DNA from: JACMNW01 sp031413495
Lineage (GTDB): Bacteria; Pseudomonadota; Alphaproteobacteria; Rhodobacterales; Rhodobacteraceae
NCBI GenBank assembly: GCA_031413495.1
Contig: JANOFE010000125.1
Span: forward strand, 1-24,729
Length of the DNA stretch: 24,729 bases
Direction: 5' to 3'
Notes under the pieces: model-generated
The model's database searches: none
Told to the model about the DNA's origin: nothing
What the model saw: the letters and a program-made list of their open reading frames with translations, nothing else
Part shown: positions 15,661-22,884 of the stretch, piece after piece
How positions within the stretch are numbered: position 1 is the first letter of the stretch
Layout of the letters: the number at the start of each line of letters is the position of its first letter
Translations under genes and position numbers: made by a program

Positions 15661-16998
15661 TCAGAAAAATCCACGCGGGATCAAACGATTTTCATAGGCA
15701 TCGCGTTCCAGACCCTCGCGAAAATCGGGATGGGCAAGGCTGATCAACGCCAGCGCCCGTTCGGGCACGGATTTGCCCTTCAGGTTCACCATCCCGTATT
15801 CGGTGACAACATACATCATGTCGCTGCGCGGGGTGGTGACGATATTGCCCTGCGTCAGGCTTAGCACAATTCGGCTGCGCCGCTCGCCCCGTTTGTCATA
15901 GGTCGACGACAAACAAATGAACGACTTCCCCCCCTTTGACGCATAGGCCCCGCGGACAAATTGCAATTGCCCGCCAGTGCCGCTGATATGGCGAAAGCCG
16001 TCAGATTCCGATGCGGCCTGACCCTGCAAATCAATCTGGGTGGTGTTGTTGATCGCAACCATGCGGTCATTTTGCATCACGATATGCGGCAGGTTGGTAT
16101 AATCGACCGGGCAGCACAGGAAATCGGGGTTACCATCCACCATGTCATACAATGCCCGCGACCCAAGGCCAAAGCTGTAGACGATTTTCCCCTTGTCCAT
16201 GGCTTTGTGCAGACCCGTGACCTTGCCCGCGCGGTAAAGATCAACAATGCCGTCTGTCAGCATTTCGGTATGCACGCCCAGATCCTGCACCGCACTTTCC
16301 ACCAGCAGGCTGCAGACCGCATTTGGCATACCGCCGATGCCAATTTGCAAACAGGCGCCATCCTCGATCTCACCGATGATCCTTTGCCCCACGGCGCGGT
16401 CCACCGCAGTCGCCGCCGCATTGGGCAGTTCGGCCAGCGGATGATCATCGCCCCGCACGATGTAATCCACTTCGCTGACATGCACATGGTTGCCCACCCC
16501 AAGCGCCAAAGGCACAGCGGTTGATGTCTCCACAATCACCAGTTTGGCGCGCTCCACAATGGCGCGGTGCCACAGATTGGCCAGCCCCAGATTGAAATTG
16601 CCGTCCACATCCATCGGGCGGACCTTTATAATGACAATATCAACCGGGTCAATGAAACGACGGTAGTAATCGGGTATTTCCCCAAGGTTTACCGGCAGGT
16701 AGTTCGCAATACCCGCATCATGTTTGCGCCGATCGTAGCCGGAAAAATGCGAATTCAACCAAAAGAAATGCTTAGCGTCCGGGTCAGCCTCCAGCACGGC
16801 GCGGGGCCGGGTCGATAGGCAGGCGCGGATTTTCACGTTCTGCAGGTCTGACGCGCGGCGCGCCAGGGCCGCATCGAACACATCAGGCTGCGCAAGCACG
16901 GCACTGAAATCAATCCACATGCCAGATTGTACCAGCTTTGCTGCGTCATCAGCGCTTATGTCGCGGGCGGTCTGTGCGGCTTTTCTCATCTCAAACAT
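15661..16998 (-). CDS. Acetyl-CoA hydrolase/CoA-transferase family protein
   Basis: A 445-residue cytoplasmic enzyme of the acetyl-CoA hydrolase / 4-hydroxybutyrate or butyryl-CoA:acetate CoA-transferase family, moving CoA between carboxylic acids. Typical stretches: DDAAKLVQSGMWIDF, YYRRFIDPVDIVIIKV, DGACLQIGIGGMPNAVCSLL, LGVHTEMLTDGIVDLYRAG (the region where I expect the catalytic glutamate), NNTTQIDLQGQAASESDG, SGTGGQLQFVRGAY and YGMVNLKGKSVPERA. The start at 16998 follows GGGGA; a longer frame to 17034 lacks a site. It lies 87 bases after a RutR-like regulator gene on the same strand. Substrates cannot be named; a role with 3-carbon acids from beta-alanine or thymine breakdown is only an inference from position. 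Confidence 0.9.
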   Translation of the reverse strand: MFEMRKAAQTARDISADDAAKLVQSGMWIDFSAVLAQPDVFDAALARRASDLQNVKIRACLSTRPRAVLEADPDAKHFFWLNSHFSGYDRRKHDAGIANYLPVNLGEIPDYYRRFIDPVDIVIIKVRPMDVDGNFNLGLANLWHRAIVERAKLVIVETSTAVPLALGVGNHVHVSEVDYIVRGDDHPLAELPNAAATAVDRAVGQRIIGEIEDGACLQIGIGGMPNAVCSLLVESAVQDLGVHTEMLTDGIVDLYRAGKVTGLHKAMDKGKIVYSFGLGSRALYDMVDGNPDFLCCPVDYTNLPHIVMQNDRMVAINNTTQIDLQGQAASESDGFRHISGTGGQLQFVRGAYASKGGKSFICLSSTYDKRGERRSRIVLSLTQGNIVTTPRSDMMYVVTEYGMVNLKGKSVPERALALISLAHPDFREGLERDAYENRLIPRGFF

Positions 16999-17085
16999 AT
17001 GTTCCCCATAGACGTGGCACCCGCAGGCGACCATCAGACAAAATCCGCACTCTGCCTAGCGAAAATTGGCAGATCGCACGTGGCA

Positions 17086-17697
17086 TTACACGGCAAGAAG
17101 CTTGCGAAACAGCGTTTCCAGATAATCCTCGGCCTCGGCAAACGGGTCATGCCCCGGCCCCAGAACAGCACGCACCTGAACATCGAAATCGGCGTAATGC
17201 TGCGTCAGCGCCCAGATCGAAAAGATCAGATGCACAGGATGCACCCGTGCGATGCGCCCCTGATCCATCCAAGTATCAAGCACCGCCGATTTTTCTGCGA
17301 CCAGCGCCTTTAGGTCCCCTTCAATTGCGGCCCGCATGCGGGGCGCACCTTGCAAAATCTCATTTGCAAAAAGCCGGCTTTCGCGGGGGAAATCACGTGA
17401 AAGATCTAGCTTGGCGCGCACATAGCCCAGCACTTCGTTTGTCGGGTCACCCTGCGGATTCATACGGCGCAAGGGATCAAGCCAAGTGTCCAACAATCGT
17501 GACAGAACGGTCTTATGAATATCTTCCTTCGACGAAAAGTAATAAAGCAGGTTGGGCTTCGACAGCCCTGCCACATCAGCAATCTGATCCAGCGTTGCGC
17601 CGCGAAATCCGTGGGTTGAAAACACCTCTAGCCCAGCATCCAGAATGGTTTCGCGGTTTTTCGTTTGGATCCGCGTCCGGGGTCTGGGGTTGGGCAT
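17086..17697 (-). CDS. RutR-like TetR-family regulator (first copy)
   Basis: A 203-residue one-component repressor. The N-terminal helix-turn-helix reads ETILDAGLEVFSTHGF, then TLDQIADVAGLSKPNLLYYFSSKEDIH at about 35-61. The C-terminal ligand domain closely follows Escherichia coli RutR as I recall it: LDLSRDFPRESRLFANEILQGAPRM, GDLKALVAEKSAVLDTWMDQGRIA and HLIFSIWALTQHYADF. RutR senses uracil and controls pyrimidine use. GAGGAAAC precedes the start. It is divergent from the beta-alanine aminotransferase gene over 233 bases and heads a minus-strand run with the CoA-transferase and perhaps kup. It is the closer of the two copies to RutR. Confidence 0.9.
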   Translation of the reverse strand: MPNPRPRTRIQTKNRETILDAGLEVFSTHGFRGATLDQIADVAGLSKPNLLYYFSSKEDIHKTVLSRLLDTWLDPLRRMNPQGDPTNEVLGYVRAKLDLSRDFPRESRLFANEILQGAPRMRAAIEGDLKALVAEKSAVLDTWMDQGRIARVHPVHLIFSIWALTQHYADFDVQVRAVLGPGHDPFAEAEDYLETLFRKLLAV

Positions 17698-17797
17698 TCA
17701 TGTTTCCTCATTGGGTGGCGCAACTGTTGCCTAGATTTGCAGCAATTTAGAAAAACTTGCAAACATACACTGATCCCTTGCCTGTGCCACTTTATGA

Positions 17798-17835
17798 TGG
17801 CGCTAACGGCATGTCGCCAGATCAATTAATTGGCG
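17798..17835. promoter_or_regulatory. Alternating TGGCG / CGCCA / TGGCG elements
   Basis: TGGCG at 17798-17802, CGCCA at 17815-17819 and TGGCG at 17831-17835 lie in the regulator-aminotransferase divergent region, with 12- and 11-base spacers, so the middle element can pair with either flank. The right spacer contains AATTAATT. This may be an operator or chance in a GC-rich genome. Confidence 0.3.
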
Positions 17836-17850
17836 GGAACAACCTGTTTT

Positions 17851-17867
17851 GCCGCTGTATCAGCGGC
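17851..17867. promoter_or_regulatory. 7-bp perfect palindrome upstream of the aminotransferase gene
   Basis: GCCGCTG-tat-CAGCGGC is a perfect inverted repeat with a 3-base spacer, 63 bases before the ATG at 17931 and 153 bases from the divergent regulator gene. The size is typical of a TetR-type operator, but the sequence differs from the TGACC palindromes beside the second regulator. Confidence 0.45.
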
Positions 17868-17930
17868 TTGCCCCCCTTGACGCGGCGATCTATGTGATTA
17901 GCGTGACGCCCAAGAAATCAGGGAAAAACA

Positions 17931-19310
17931 ATGCCCCTCTTGCATGCAAAGCAGCCGGGCGGAACCAGAAAGTCACTACAAATGGCGCTTGATCGCAAGA
18001 CCACCCCGAATGATTTGAATGCGTTTTGGATGCCCTTCACCGCGAACCGGCAGTTCAAGAAAGAACCACGCATGTTTGTTGGCGCCAAGGACATGCATTA
18101 CACCACATCGGATGGCCGTCAGGTGCTGGATGGCACGGCGGGTCTTTGGTGCTGCAACGCAGGCCACTGCCGCCCCAAAATCACCGAGGCGATTGCGCGG
18201 CAGGCGGCTGAGATGGATTATGCCCCCGCCTTTCAAATGGGCCACCCGGCGGCGTTTGAACTGGCCAACCGCATCATCGACATGGCCCCCAAGGGTATCG
18301 AGCATGTGTTCTATACCAATTCCGGGTCTGAATCCGTTGAAACCGCGCTGAAACTGGCCATCGCCTATCACCGTGCAAGGGGTGAAGGCGCGCGCACTCG
18401 GTTGATCGGGCGCGAACGCGGCTATCACGGGGTGAATTTTGGCGGTATTTCCGTGGGTGGCATCGTCAATAATCGAAAAGTGTTCGGCACTTTGCTGGCC
18501 GGCGTCGATCACTTGCCGCACACGCATTTGCCCGCGCAAAACAGCTATTCGATGGGCCAGCCAGAGCATGGCGCAAACCTTGCCGATGATCTGGAACGGA
18601 TCGTCGCGCTGCACGGGGCTGAGACAATTGCTGCGGTGATTGTGGAACCTGTGGCCGGGTCAACCGGCGTGTTGCTGCCGCCCAAAGGCTATCTCGAAAA
18701 GCTGCGGGCAATCACCAAAAAGCACGGCATCCTGTTGATTTTTGACGAGGTTATCACCGGTTTTGGCCGCCTCGGCTCCGCTTTCGCTGCGCAGCATTTT
18801 GATGTGCTGCCTGATATGATGACCACCGCCAAAGGCCTCACAAACGGCGTGATCCCGATGGGGGCTGTTTTGACGACGGCGGATATCCATGACTGCTTCA
18901 TGCAGGGGCCCGAGAATATGATCGAGCTGTTTCACGGCTATACCTATTCCGGTAATCCGATTGCTTCGGCGGCGGGCATCGCCACGCTGGAGACGTATCG
19001 CGAAGAAGCGCTGTTTGAACGCGCCGCCGACATTGCCCCCTATTGGGAGGCGGCTTTGCATTCCCTCAAAGGGCTGCCCCACGTCATTGATATCCGCAAT
19101 ATGGGCCTGATCGGCGCAGTCGAGTTGGAAGGCATTCCGGGCGCGCCGACAAAACGGGCGTTTGAAGCGTTCTTGCGGGCCTATGAAAAAGGCATCCTGA
19201 TCCGCACCACAGGCGACATCATCGCAATGTCGCCGCCGCTGATTATTTCAAAGGGCGAGATTGATGTGCTGATGGGGACGCTGGCGGATGTGCTGAAAAC
19301 CCTGCCGTAA
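17931..19310 (+). CDS. Omega-amino acid (beta-alanine):pyruvate aminotransferase
   Basis: Class III PLP-dependent aminotransferase that would convert beta-alanine (and perhaps 3-aminoisobutyrate from thymine) plus pyruvate to malonate semialdehyde and alanine. The 459 residues include FWMPFTANRQFKKEPR near the N-terminus, the PLP phosphate loop NSGSES at 130-135, GYHGVNFGG at 164-172, FDEVITGFGR at 271-280 with D272, and the Schiff-base lysine K301 in TTAKGLTNGVIPMG. Omega-aminotransferases of beta-alanine type share exactly this WMPFTANR and WCCNAGH pattern. The start at 17931 has GGGA six bases upstream; ATG at 17982 (MALDRKTTPNDL) matches related N-termini equally well but lacks a site. 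The context with preTA, pydB and pydC supports the beta-alanine role. Confidence 0.93.
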   Translation: MPLLHAKQPGGTRKSLQMALDRKTTPNDLNAFWMPFTANRQFKKEPRMFVGAKDMHYTTSDGRQVLDGTAGLWCCNAGHCRPKITEAIARQAAEMDYAPAFQMGHPAAFELANRIIDMAPKGIEHVFYTNSGSESVETALKLAIAYHRARGEGARTRLIGRERGYHGVNFGGISVGGIVNNRKVFGTLLAGVDHLPHTHLPAQNSYSMGQPEHGANLADDLERIVALHGAETIAAVIVEPVAGSTGVLLPPKGYLEKLRAITKKHGILLIFDEVITGFGRLGSAFAAQHFDVLPDMMTTAKGLTNGVIPMGAVLTTADIHDCFMQGPENMIELFHGYTYSGNPIASAAGIATLETYREEALFERAADIAPYWEAALHSLKGLPHVIDIRNMGLIGAVELEGIPGAPTKRAFEAFLRAYEKGILIRTTGDIIAMSPPLIISKGEIDVLMGTLADVLKTLP

Positions 19311-19316
19311 TTGTGC

Positions 19317-19339
19317 TGGGCCGGGCTGATCCCGGCTCA
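19317..19339 (+). terminator. GC-rich hairpin after the aminotransferase gene
   Basis: GCCGGG and CCCGGC pair over loop CTGAT, extendable by three pairs, beginning six bases past the stop codon. No T-run follows, so it would be a weak intrinsic terminator. Confidence 0.4.
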
Positions 19340-19447
19340 ACCGACGCGTGGGAACACGTTAAAAATCGTTACTAATAAATATTATGTCGTTTAATTGCAA
19401 AGACTTGCGTGATGTATCACACGTGTTACCCGTGAAAGAAAACCCAA

Positions 19448-19732
19448 ATGCGCCTCGCCTGCACCCCCACACAGATGATCGACGATGCCCGCGTCCGCGT
19501 CACCCGTTTCGATTTCCAACCCGGCGCCGAAACAGGCTGGCACCGCCATAGCTATGATTACGTGATCACCGCCGTCACCGATTGCCATATGCTGCTGGAA
19601 GAACCGGGTGGCACAAGCCGCAAGGTGTTGGTCCCTGCAGGTGATGCCTACCGCCGCATGGAAGGGGTGGAGCATAACGTGGTCAACGATGGCGAGACAG
19701 TGATGAGCTTTGTCGAAGTAGAATTGAAATAG
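19448..19732 (+). CDS. bauB: Small cupin, BauB-like beta-alanine degradation protein
   Basis: A 94-residue single-domain cupin. The metal-binding motif is GWHRHSYDYVITAVTD at about 31-46, with H32, H34 and the following acidic/aromatic pattern; a second cupin motif histidine lies in GVEHNVVNDGE. This short cupin resembles BauB, named from the Pseudomonas beta-alanine catabolic cluster, where its precise activity is not established. It follows the beta-alanine aminotransferase gene after 137 AT-rich bases, so it may have its own promoter. The ribosome binding site (GAAAGAA) is weak. The gene ends in a strong bidirectional hairpin shared with the convergent stress-protein gene. Confidence 0.82.
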   Translation: MRLACTPTQMIDDARVRVTRFDFQPGAETGWHRHSYDYVITAVTDCHMLLEEPGGTSRKVLVPAGDAYRRMEGVEHNVVNDGETVMSFVEVELK

Positions 19733-19756
19733 CGCGCGGCGAACACACCGCGCGCT
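19731..19756. terminator. Bidirectional terminator between cupin and PNPOx-like gene
   Basis: AGCGCGCGG (19731-19739) and CCGCGCGCT (19748-19756) form a perfect 9-bp GC stem with an 8-base loop. A-rich sequence on the left gives a T-rich tail (ATTTCAATT) for minus-strand transcripts, and TTCAAT follows on the plus strand. It overlaps the cupin stop codon and lies seven bases before the opposing stop at 19764. Confidence 0.6.
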
Positions 19757-19763
19757 TCAATCA

Positions 19764-20258
19764 TCAGCCCAGTTTCAATGCAGCGACCTTGTCATTGTAG
19801 TTTTCTTTCGGATCCACCCCGAACAGCATCTTTATGCCGGCGACAAGCGAATTTCCGTTTAGCCAAACCTTGGCGTCGCCAAGATTCATCTTGAACAAAA
19901 CAAGGTTTGCGTCGTCCTTGCCGCCGGGATACCAAGCCGCAACAAACGGATTCCACAGACGGTCAATCACCGTGTGGTCGTGGCAGACAGACAGAACTCC
20001 CTCGACTGCTGCAAACAGATCATGTCCTTTTGGCACAAGCGTAAATTCGGCCTCGGCGGACGATGAGCCCAGTTTTTGAAACAGGGACGAATCCTTGCCA
20101 CCAAAAAAATAGACCGGACCACGATTTTCATCGCCGTCAATCTGCGCGGTCATCGGGCGGGCACGGTCGTCGACGGTTTCGCACAGCACCAACATGACGG
20201 TCATGTCAGAGCGCAGCGATTTCCAGAACGCGGTTTCGATTTTTTGGGTATCGGTCAT
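19764..20258 (-). CDS. PNPOx-like general stress protein (flavin-binding split barrel)
   Basis: A 164-residue protein of the pyridoxamine 5'-phosphate oxidase-like 'general stress protein 26' type, which usually binds flavin. Typical pieces: IETAFWKSLRSDMTVMLVL, RARPMTAQID, GPVYFFGGKDSSLFQKLG, AEAEFTLVPKGHDLFAAVEGVLSVCHD, DRLWNPFVAAWYPGGKDD and VLFKMNLGDAKVWLNG. Start at 20258 has GAGG upstream; the longer frame to 20321 runs into the neighbouring gene. It follows the HbpS-like gene on the same strand. Its substrate is unknown, and a link to pyrimidine degradation is positional only. Confidence 0.85.
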   Translation of the reverse strand: MTDTQKIETAFWKSLRSDMTVMLVLCETVDDRARPMTAQIDGDENRGPVYFFGGKDSSLFQKLGSSSAEAEFTLVPKGHDLFAAVEGVLSVCHDHTVIDRLWNPFVAAWYPGGKDDANLVLFKMNLGDAKVWLNGNSLVAGIKMLFGVDPKENYNDKVAALKLG

Positions 20259-20317
20259 TTTCAGCCTCATGGTTTGGGAACGATAAGGCAACGCGGGCGT
20301 GCAATGATGGTTCCGCG

Positions 20318-20779
20318 TCACCCCGGCAGAGTTTTCAACAACGCCTCGATCCCACGGACTGCAAGTGCGTGATCCTCGCGCTGCGGCAGGCCAGAGACCG
20401 TTGCAACCGCAACCACACCGACACCCCCCACCACTATTGGCACCGCACCACCATGATCGGCGTAGTCGGCAGCCGACAAACCGTCATTGGCAAGCGTGGA
20501 CCCCTTTTCGCGCAGCTCAGTGCCGACCTGCAAAGAGGATTTCTGAAACATCAAAGCCACGTTGCTTTTGCGACGCACCCAGGCCTCAAGCACCGGCGCA
20601 GTGCCTGGCATACTTGCCTGAAACAACGTGCGGTTCGCCGTACGTATGTTGATCACAACTGGCAGATTTTCGGTCTGGGCAAGGGTGGCAAGCATATTGC
20701 CCAGTGTCAGAGCATCGTGTTCGTTGAACCGCGGCAGAACAAGGCGTGCCTGTTCGGCGGTCAGCGCGGCAATCGTCAT
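20318..20779 (-). CDS. HbpS/GlcG-like (heme-degrading domain, UPF0303) protein
   Basis: A 153-residue protein with the HbpS/GlcG fold. Seen: LGNMLATLAQTENLPVVINIRT, TLFQASMPGTAPVLEAWVRRK, the long FQKSSLQVGTELREKGSTLAN, AADYADHGGAVPIVVGGVGVVAVATVSGLPQREDHALAV, the last being the conserved glycine- and valine-rich strand with PQREDH typical of UPF0303. Members bind heme, cobalamin or small molecules; function is otherwise unclear. The start at 20779 is set by AAAGGA upstream, rejecting a longer frame to 20920 that overlaps the regulator gene. It lies between the second RutR-like gene and the PNPOx-like gene, all on the minus strand. Confidence 0.82.
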   Translation of the reverse strand: MTIAALTAEQARLVLPRFNEHDALTLGNMLATLAQTENLPVVINIRTANRTLFQASMPGTAPVLEAWVRRKSNVALMFQKSSLQVGTELREKGSTLANDGLSAADYADHGGAVPIVVGGVGVVAVATVSGLPQREDHALAVRGIEALLKTLPG

Positions 20780-20859
20780 CGGGCGTCCTTTCTTGATTGT
20801 GCGAGTTTTAAGTGTGGGACCAAGTGTGCGGCGGGGTACGAACGGTGGTGCAGGTGGGA

Positions 20860-21507
20860 TCAAACAGCGCCGATGCCGCGCAGGATCACCGCCTTTACAT
20901 TTTCTTTCGCCTCGCGCCATTGCTTGTCGGTCAGCGGGCCGCCGCCGTTGAGCGTTTCAATCTGGTGGCCGAAATCGGCATAATGCTGGGTGGTGGCCCA
21001 GAGCATATACAAAAGGTGGCGCGGGTTTACCGGGGCCATTTGGCCGTCATTGATCCAGCGTTGGATGACGGCGATCCGGCCGTCGGTCCAATCGCGCAGG
21101 GTGGTTTCCAAGTAGTCTTGGATCACCGGGGCGCCGTGCATCACCTCGGACGCCCAGACCTTTGACCCATCGGGGTGGCGGCGCGAGATTTCCATTTTCG
21201 CGTCGATATAGGCACCAATACCGTCTACCGGGCCATTTGCATTGTCAAAACAGGCGGCGGCGTTGAGCCAGATTTCGAAAATGTCTTGGACGACGCGGCG
21301 GTAGAGCGCCTCTTTGGTGGGGAAATAATAGTGCAGGTTGGCTTTGGGCAGGCCTGCAAGATCGGCAATCAGCTGCATGGTGGCCCCGCCAAAGCCCGCC
21401 TCGGCAAAGACCTTTTCAGCAGCCTTTAGGATAAGGCTTTCATTTTCGCGCCTGATATCGGTGCGTTTGCCGGGTTTCAGGCGCGTTATTTGGGCAGATG
21501 TGGCCAT
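20860..21507 (-). CDS. RutR-like TetR-family regulator (second copy)
   Basis: A 215-residue repressor of the RutR/YcdC group. After a basic N-terminal tail (GKRTDIRRENES) the helix-turn-helix is ILKAAEKVFAEAGF then IADLAGLPKANLHYYFPTKEALYRRVV. The ligand domain has KMEISRRHPDGSKVWASEVMHGAP and HLLYMLWATTQHYADFGHQIETLNGG, similar to RutR but more distant than the first copy; the recognition helix differs (LPKANLHYYF versus LSKPNLLYYF). It is divergent from pydC, and the 122 bases between carry two matching palindromes, so it most likely represses pydC-orf-pydB and itself in the absence of a pyrimidine ligand. It heads a minus-strand run with the HbpS-like and PNPOx-like genes. Confidence 0.9.
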   Translation of the reverse strand: MATSAQITRLKPGKRTDIRRENESLILKAAEKVFAEAGFGGATMQLIADLAGLPKANLHYYFPTKEALYRRVVQDIFEIWLNAAACFDNANGPVDGIGAYIDAKMEISRRHPDGSKVWASEVMHGAPVIQDYLETTLRDWTDGRIAVIQRWINDGQMAPVNPRHLLYMLWATTQHYADFGHQIETLNGGGPLTDKQWREAKENVKAVILRGIGAV

Positions 21508-21527
21508 TCGATTGCCCCAGATTTTCG

Positions 21528-21544
21528 TTGACCGGATGGTCAGG
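21528..21544. promoter_or_regulatory. RutR-type operator, site 1
   Basis: TTGACCGGATGGTCAGG contains TGACC-GGAT-GGTCA, a perfect 5-bp palindrome with a 4-base spacer, 21 bases upstream of the second RutR-like gene. It resembles the Escherichia coli RutR consensus TTGACCA-NN-TGGTCAA, recalled from the literature. Confidence 0.65.
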
Positions 21545-21561
21545 TTGTGGTGCGCTGTGAT

Positions 21562-21578
21562 TTGACCATACGGTCAGG
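21562..21578. promoter_or_regulatory. RutR-type operator, site 2
   Basis: TTGACCATACGGTCAGG contains TGACC-ATAC-GGTCA, the same half-sites and same flanking TTGACC/GGTCAGG as site 1, with centre-to-centre distance 34 bases. It lies 51 bases before the pydC ATG. The recurrence of the motif in one short region supports specific binding. Confidence 0.65.
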
Positions 21579-21629
21579 AAACGAGTCGCGGCAAGGGGCA
21601 TGAAGACCTCGGCTGCTGGGGAGATGAGA

Positions 21630-22877
21630 ATGACCATTCCGGGTGCAAATCTGCGGATCAATTCTGCCCGGCTGTGGGACAGTCTGATGGAAATGGCGCA
21701 GGTTGGCCCCGGAATTGCGGGCGGCAACAATCGCCAGACGTTGACCGATGCGGATGCAGCGGGGCGGGCGCTGTTTCAATCATGGTGCGAAGCGGCGGGT
21801 TGCACGATGGGCGTGGATACCATGGGCAATATGTTTGCCACGCGGGCGGGGACGGAAGATTTGGACCCGGTCTATATGGGGTCGCATCTGGATACCCAGC
21901 CGACGGGCGGCAAGTATGACGGGGTTTTGGGAGTGTTGGGCGGGCTGGAGGTGATCCGGTCGATGAACGACGCCGGGATCAAGACGCGGCATCCGATTGT
22001 GGTTACCAACTGGACGAACGAGGAAGGCGCGCGGTTTGCGCCTGCAATGTTGGCGAGCGGGGTGTTTGCGGGGATTCATACGCAGGATTATGCCTATGGG
22101 CGGCTTGACCCCGACGGCAAGCGGTTTGGCGATGAGTTGGCGCGGATTGGTTGGGTCGGCTCCGAAGTTGTCGGCGCGCGGAAAATCCACGCGATGCTGG
22201 AACTGCACATTGAGCAGGGGCCGATATTGGAGGCTGAGGGTAAGTCCATTGGCGTGGTGACTCACGGGCAGGGACTGTGGTGGCTGGAGGTGACGCTGAC
22301 CGGGGTCGACGCGCATACCGGGTCTACGCCGATGTCGATGCGGGCGAACGCCGGGCTTGGCATGGCGCGGGTAGTGGAACGGGTCCATCAGATCGCCATG
22401 GGGCATCAACCGGGCGCAGTGGGCACGGTGGGGCAGATGAATGTGTTCCCGAATTCTCGGAATGTGATCCCTGGTCGGGTGGTGTTCACGGTGGATATCC
22501 GGTCGCCCGATCAGGGCAAGCTGGACGCGATGCGCGGCGAGGTGGAACGCGCGGTGGCGGCGGTGGCGGCGGAATTGGGGCTGGGGTGCGCGATTGAAGA
22601 GGTCGGGCATTTCGACCCGGTGACGTTTGATACGGGGCTGGTCGGCGTGGTGCGCGGGGCGGCGGAGCGGTTGGGGTATTCGCACATGGATATCATCTCC
22701 GGCGCTGGCCACGATGCCTGCTGGATCAACCGGGTTGCCCCCACGGTGATGGTGATGTGCCCCTGCGTGGGCGGGCTGTCGCACAATGAGGCGGAGGAGA
22801 TTTCGGAGGCATGGGCGGCGGCAGGGACGGATGTGCTGCTGCACGCAGTACTGGAAGTGGCGGGGGTGGTGGGGTGA
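21630..22877 (+). CDS. pydC: Beta-ureidopropionase / N-carbamoyl-beta-alanine amidohydrolase
   Basis: M20-family zinc hydrolase (HyuC/AmaB group) that would cleave N-carbamoyl-beta-alanine to beta-alanine, carbon dioxide and ammonia, third step of reductive pyrimidine breakdown. From ATG at 21630 it has 415 residues. Metal ligands are visible: H86 in GSHLDTQ, D97 in GGKYDGVLG, E132 in TNEEGARF, H193 in LELHIEQGP and H361 in SGAGHDA; the dimerisation and substrate loop MNVFPNSRNVIPG is at 270-282. Start is set by GGGGAG six bases before; an earlier ATG at 21600 has none well placed. L- or D-carbamoylase activity cannot be excluded, but the preTA and pydB neighbours favour this role. Codons are strongly G-ending compared with the left part of the window. 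Confidence 0.93.
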   Translation: MTIPGANLRINSARLWDSLMEMAQVGPGIAGGNNRQTLTDADAAGRALFQSWCEAAGCTMGVDTMGNMFATRAGTEDLDPVYMGSHLDTQPTGGKYDGVLGVLGGLEVIRSMNDAGIKTRHPIVVTNWTNEEGARFAPAMLASGVFAGIHTQDYAYGRLDPDGKRFGDELARIGWVGSEVVGARKIHAMLELHIEQGPILEAEGKSIGVVTHGQGLWWLEVTLTGVDAHTGSTPMSMRANAGLGMARVVERVHQIAMGHQPGAVGTVGQMNVFPNSRNVIPGRVVFTVDIRSPDQGKLDAMRGEVERAVAAVAAELGLGCAIEEVGHFDPVTFDTGLVGVVRGAAERLGYSHMDIISGAGHDACWINRVAPTVMVMCPCVGGLSHNEAEEISEAWAAAGTDVLLHAVLEVAGVVG

Positions 22878-22884
22878 ATTCCTG

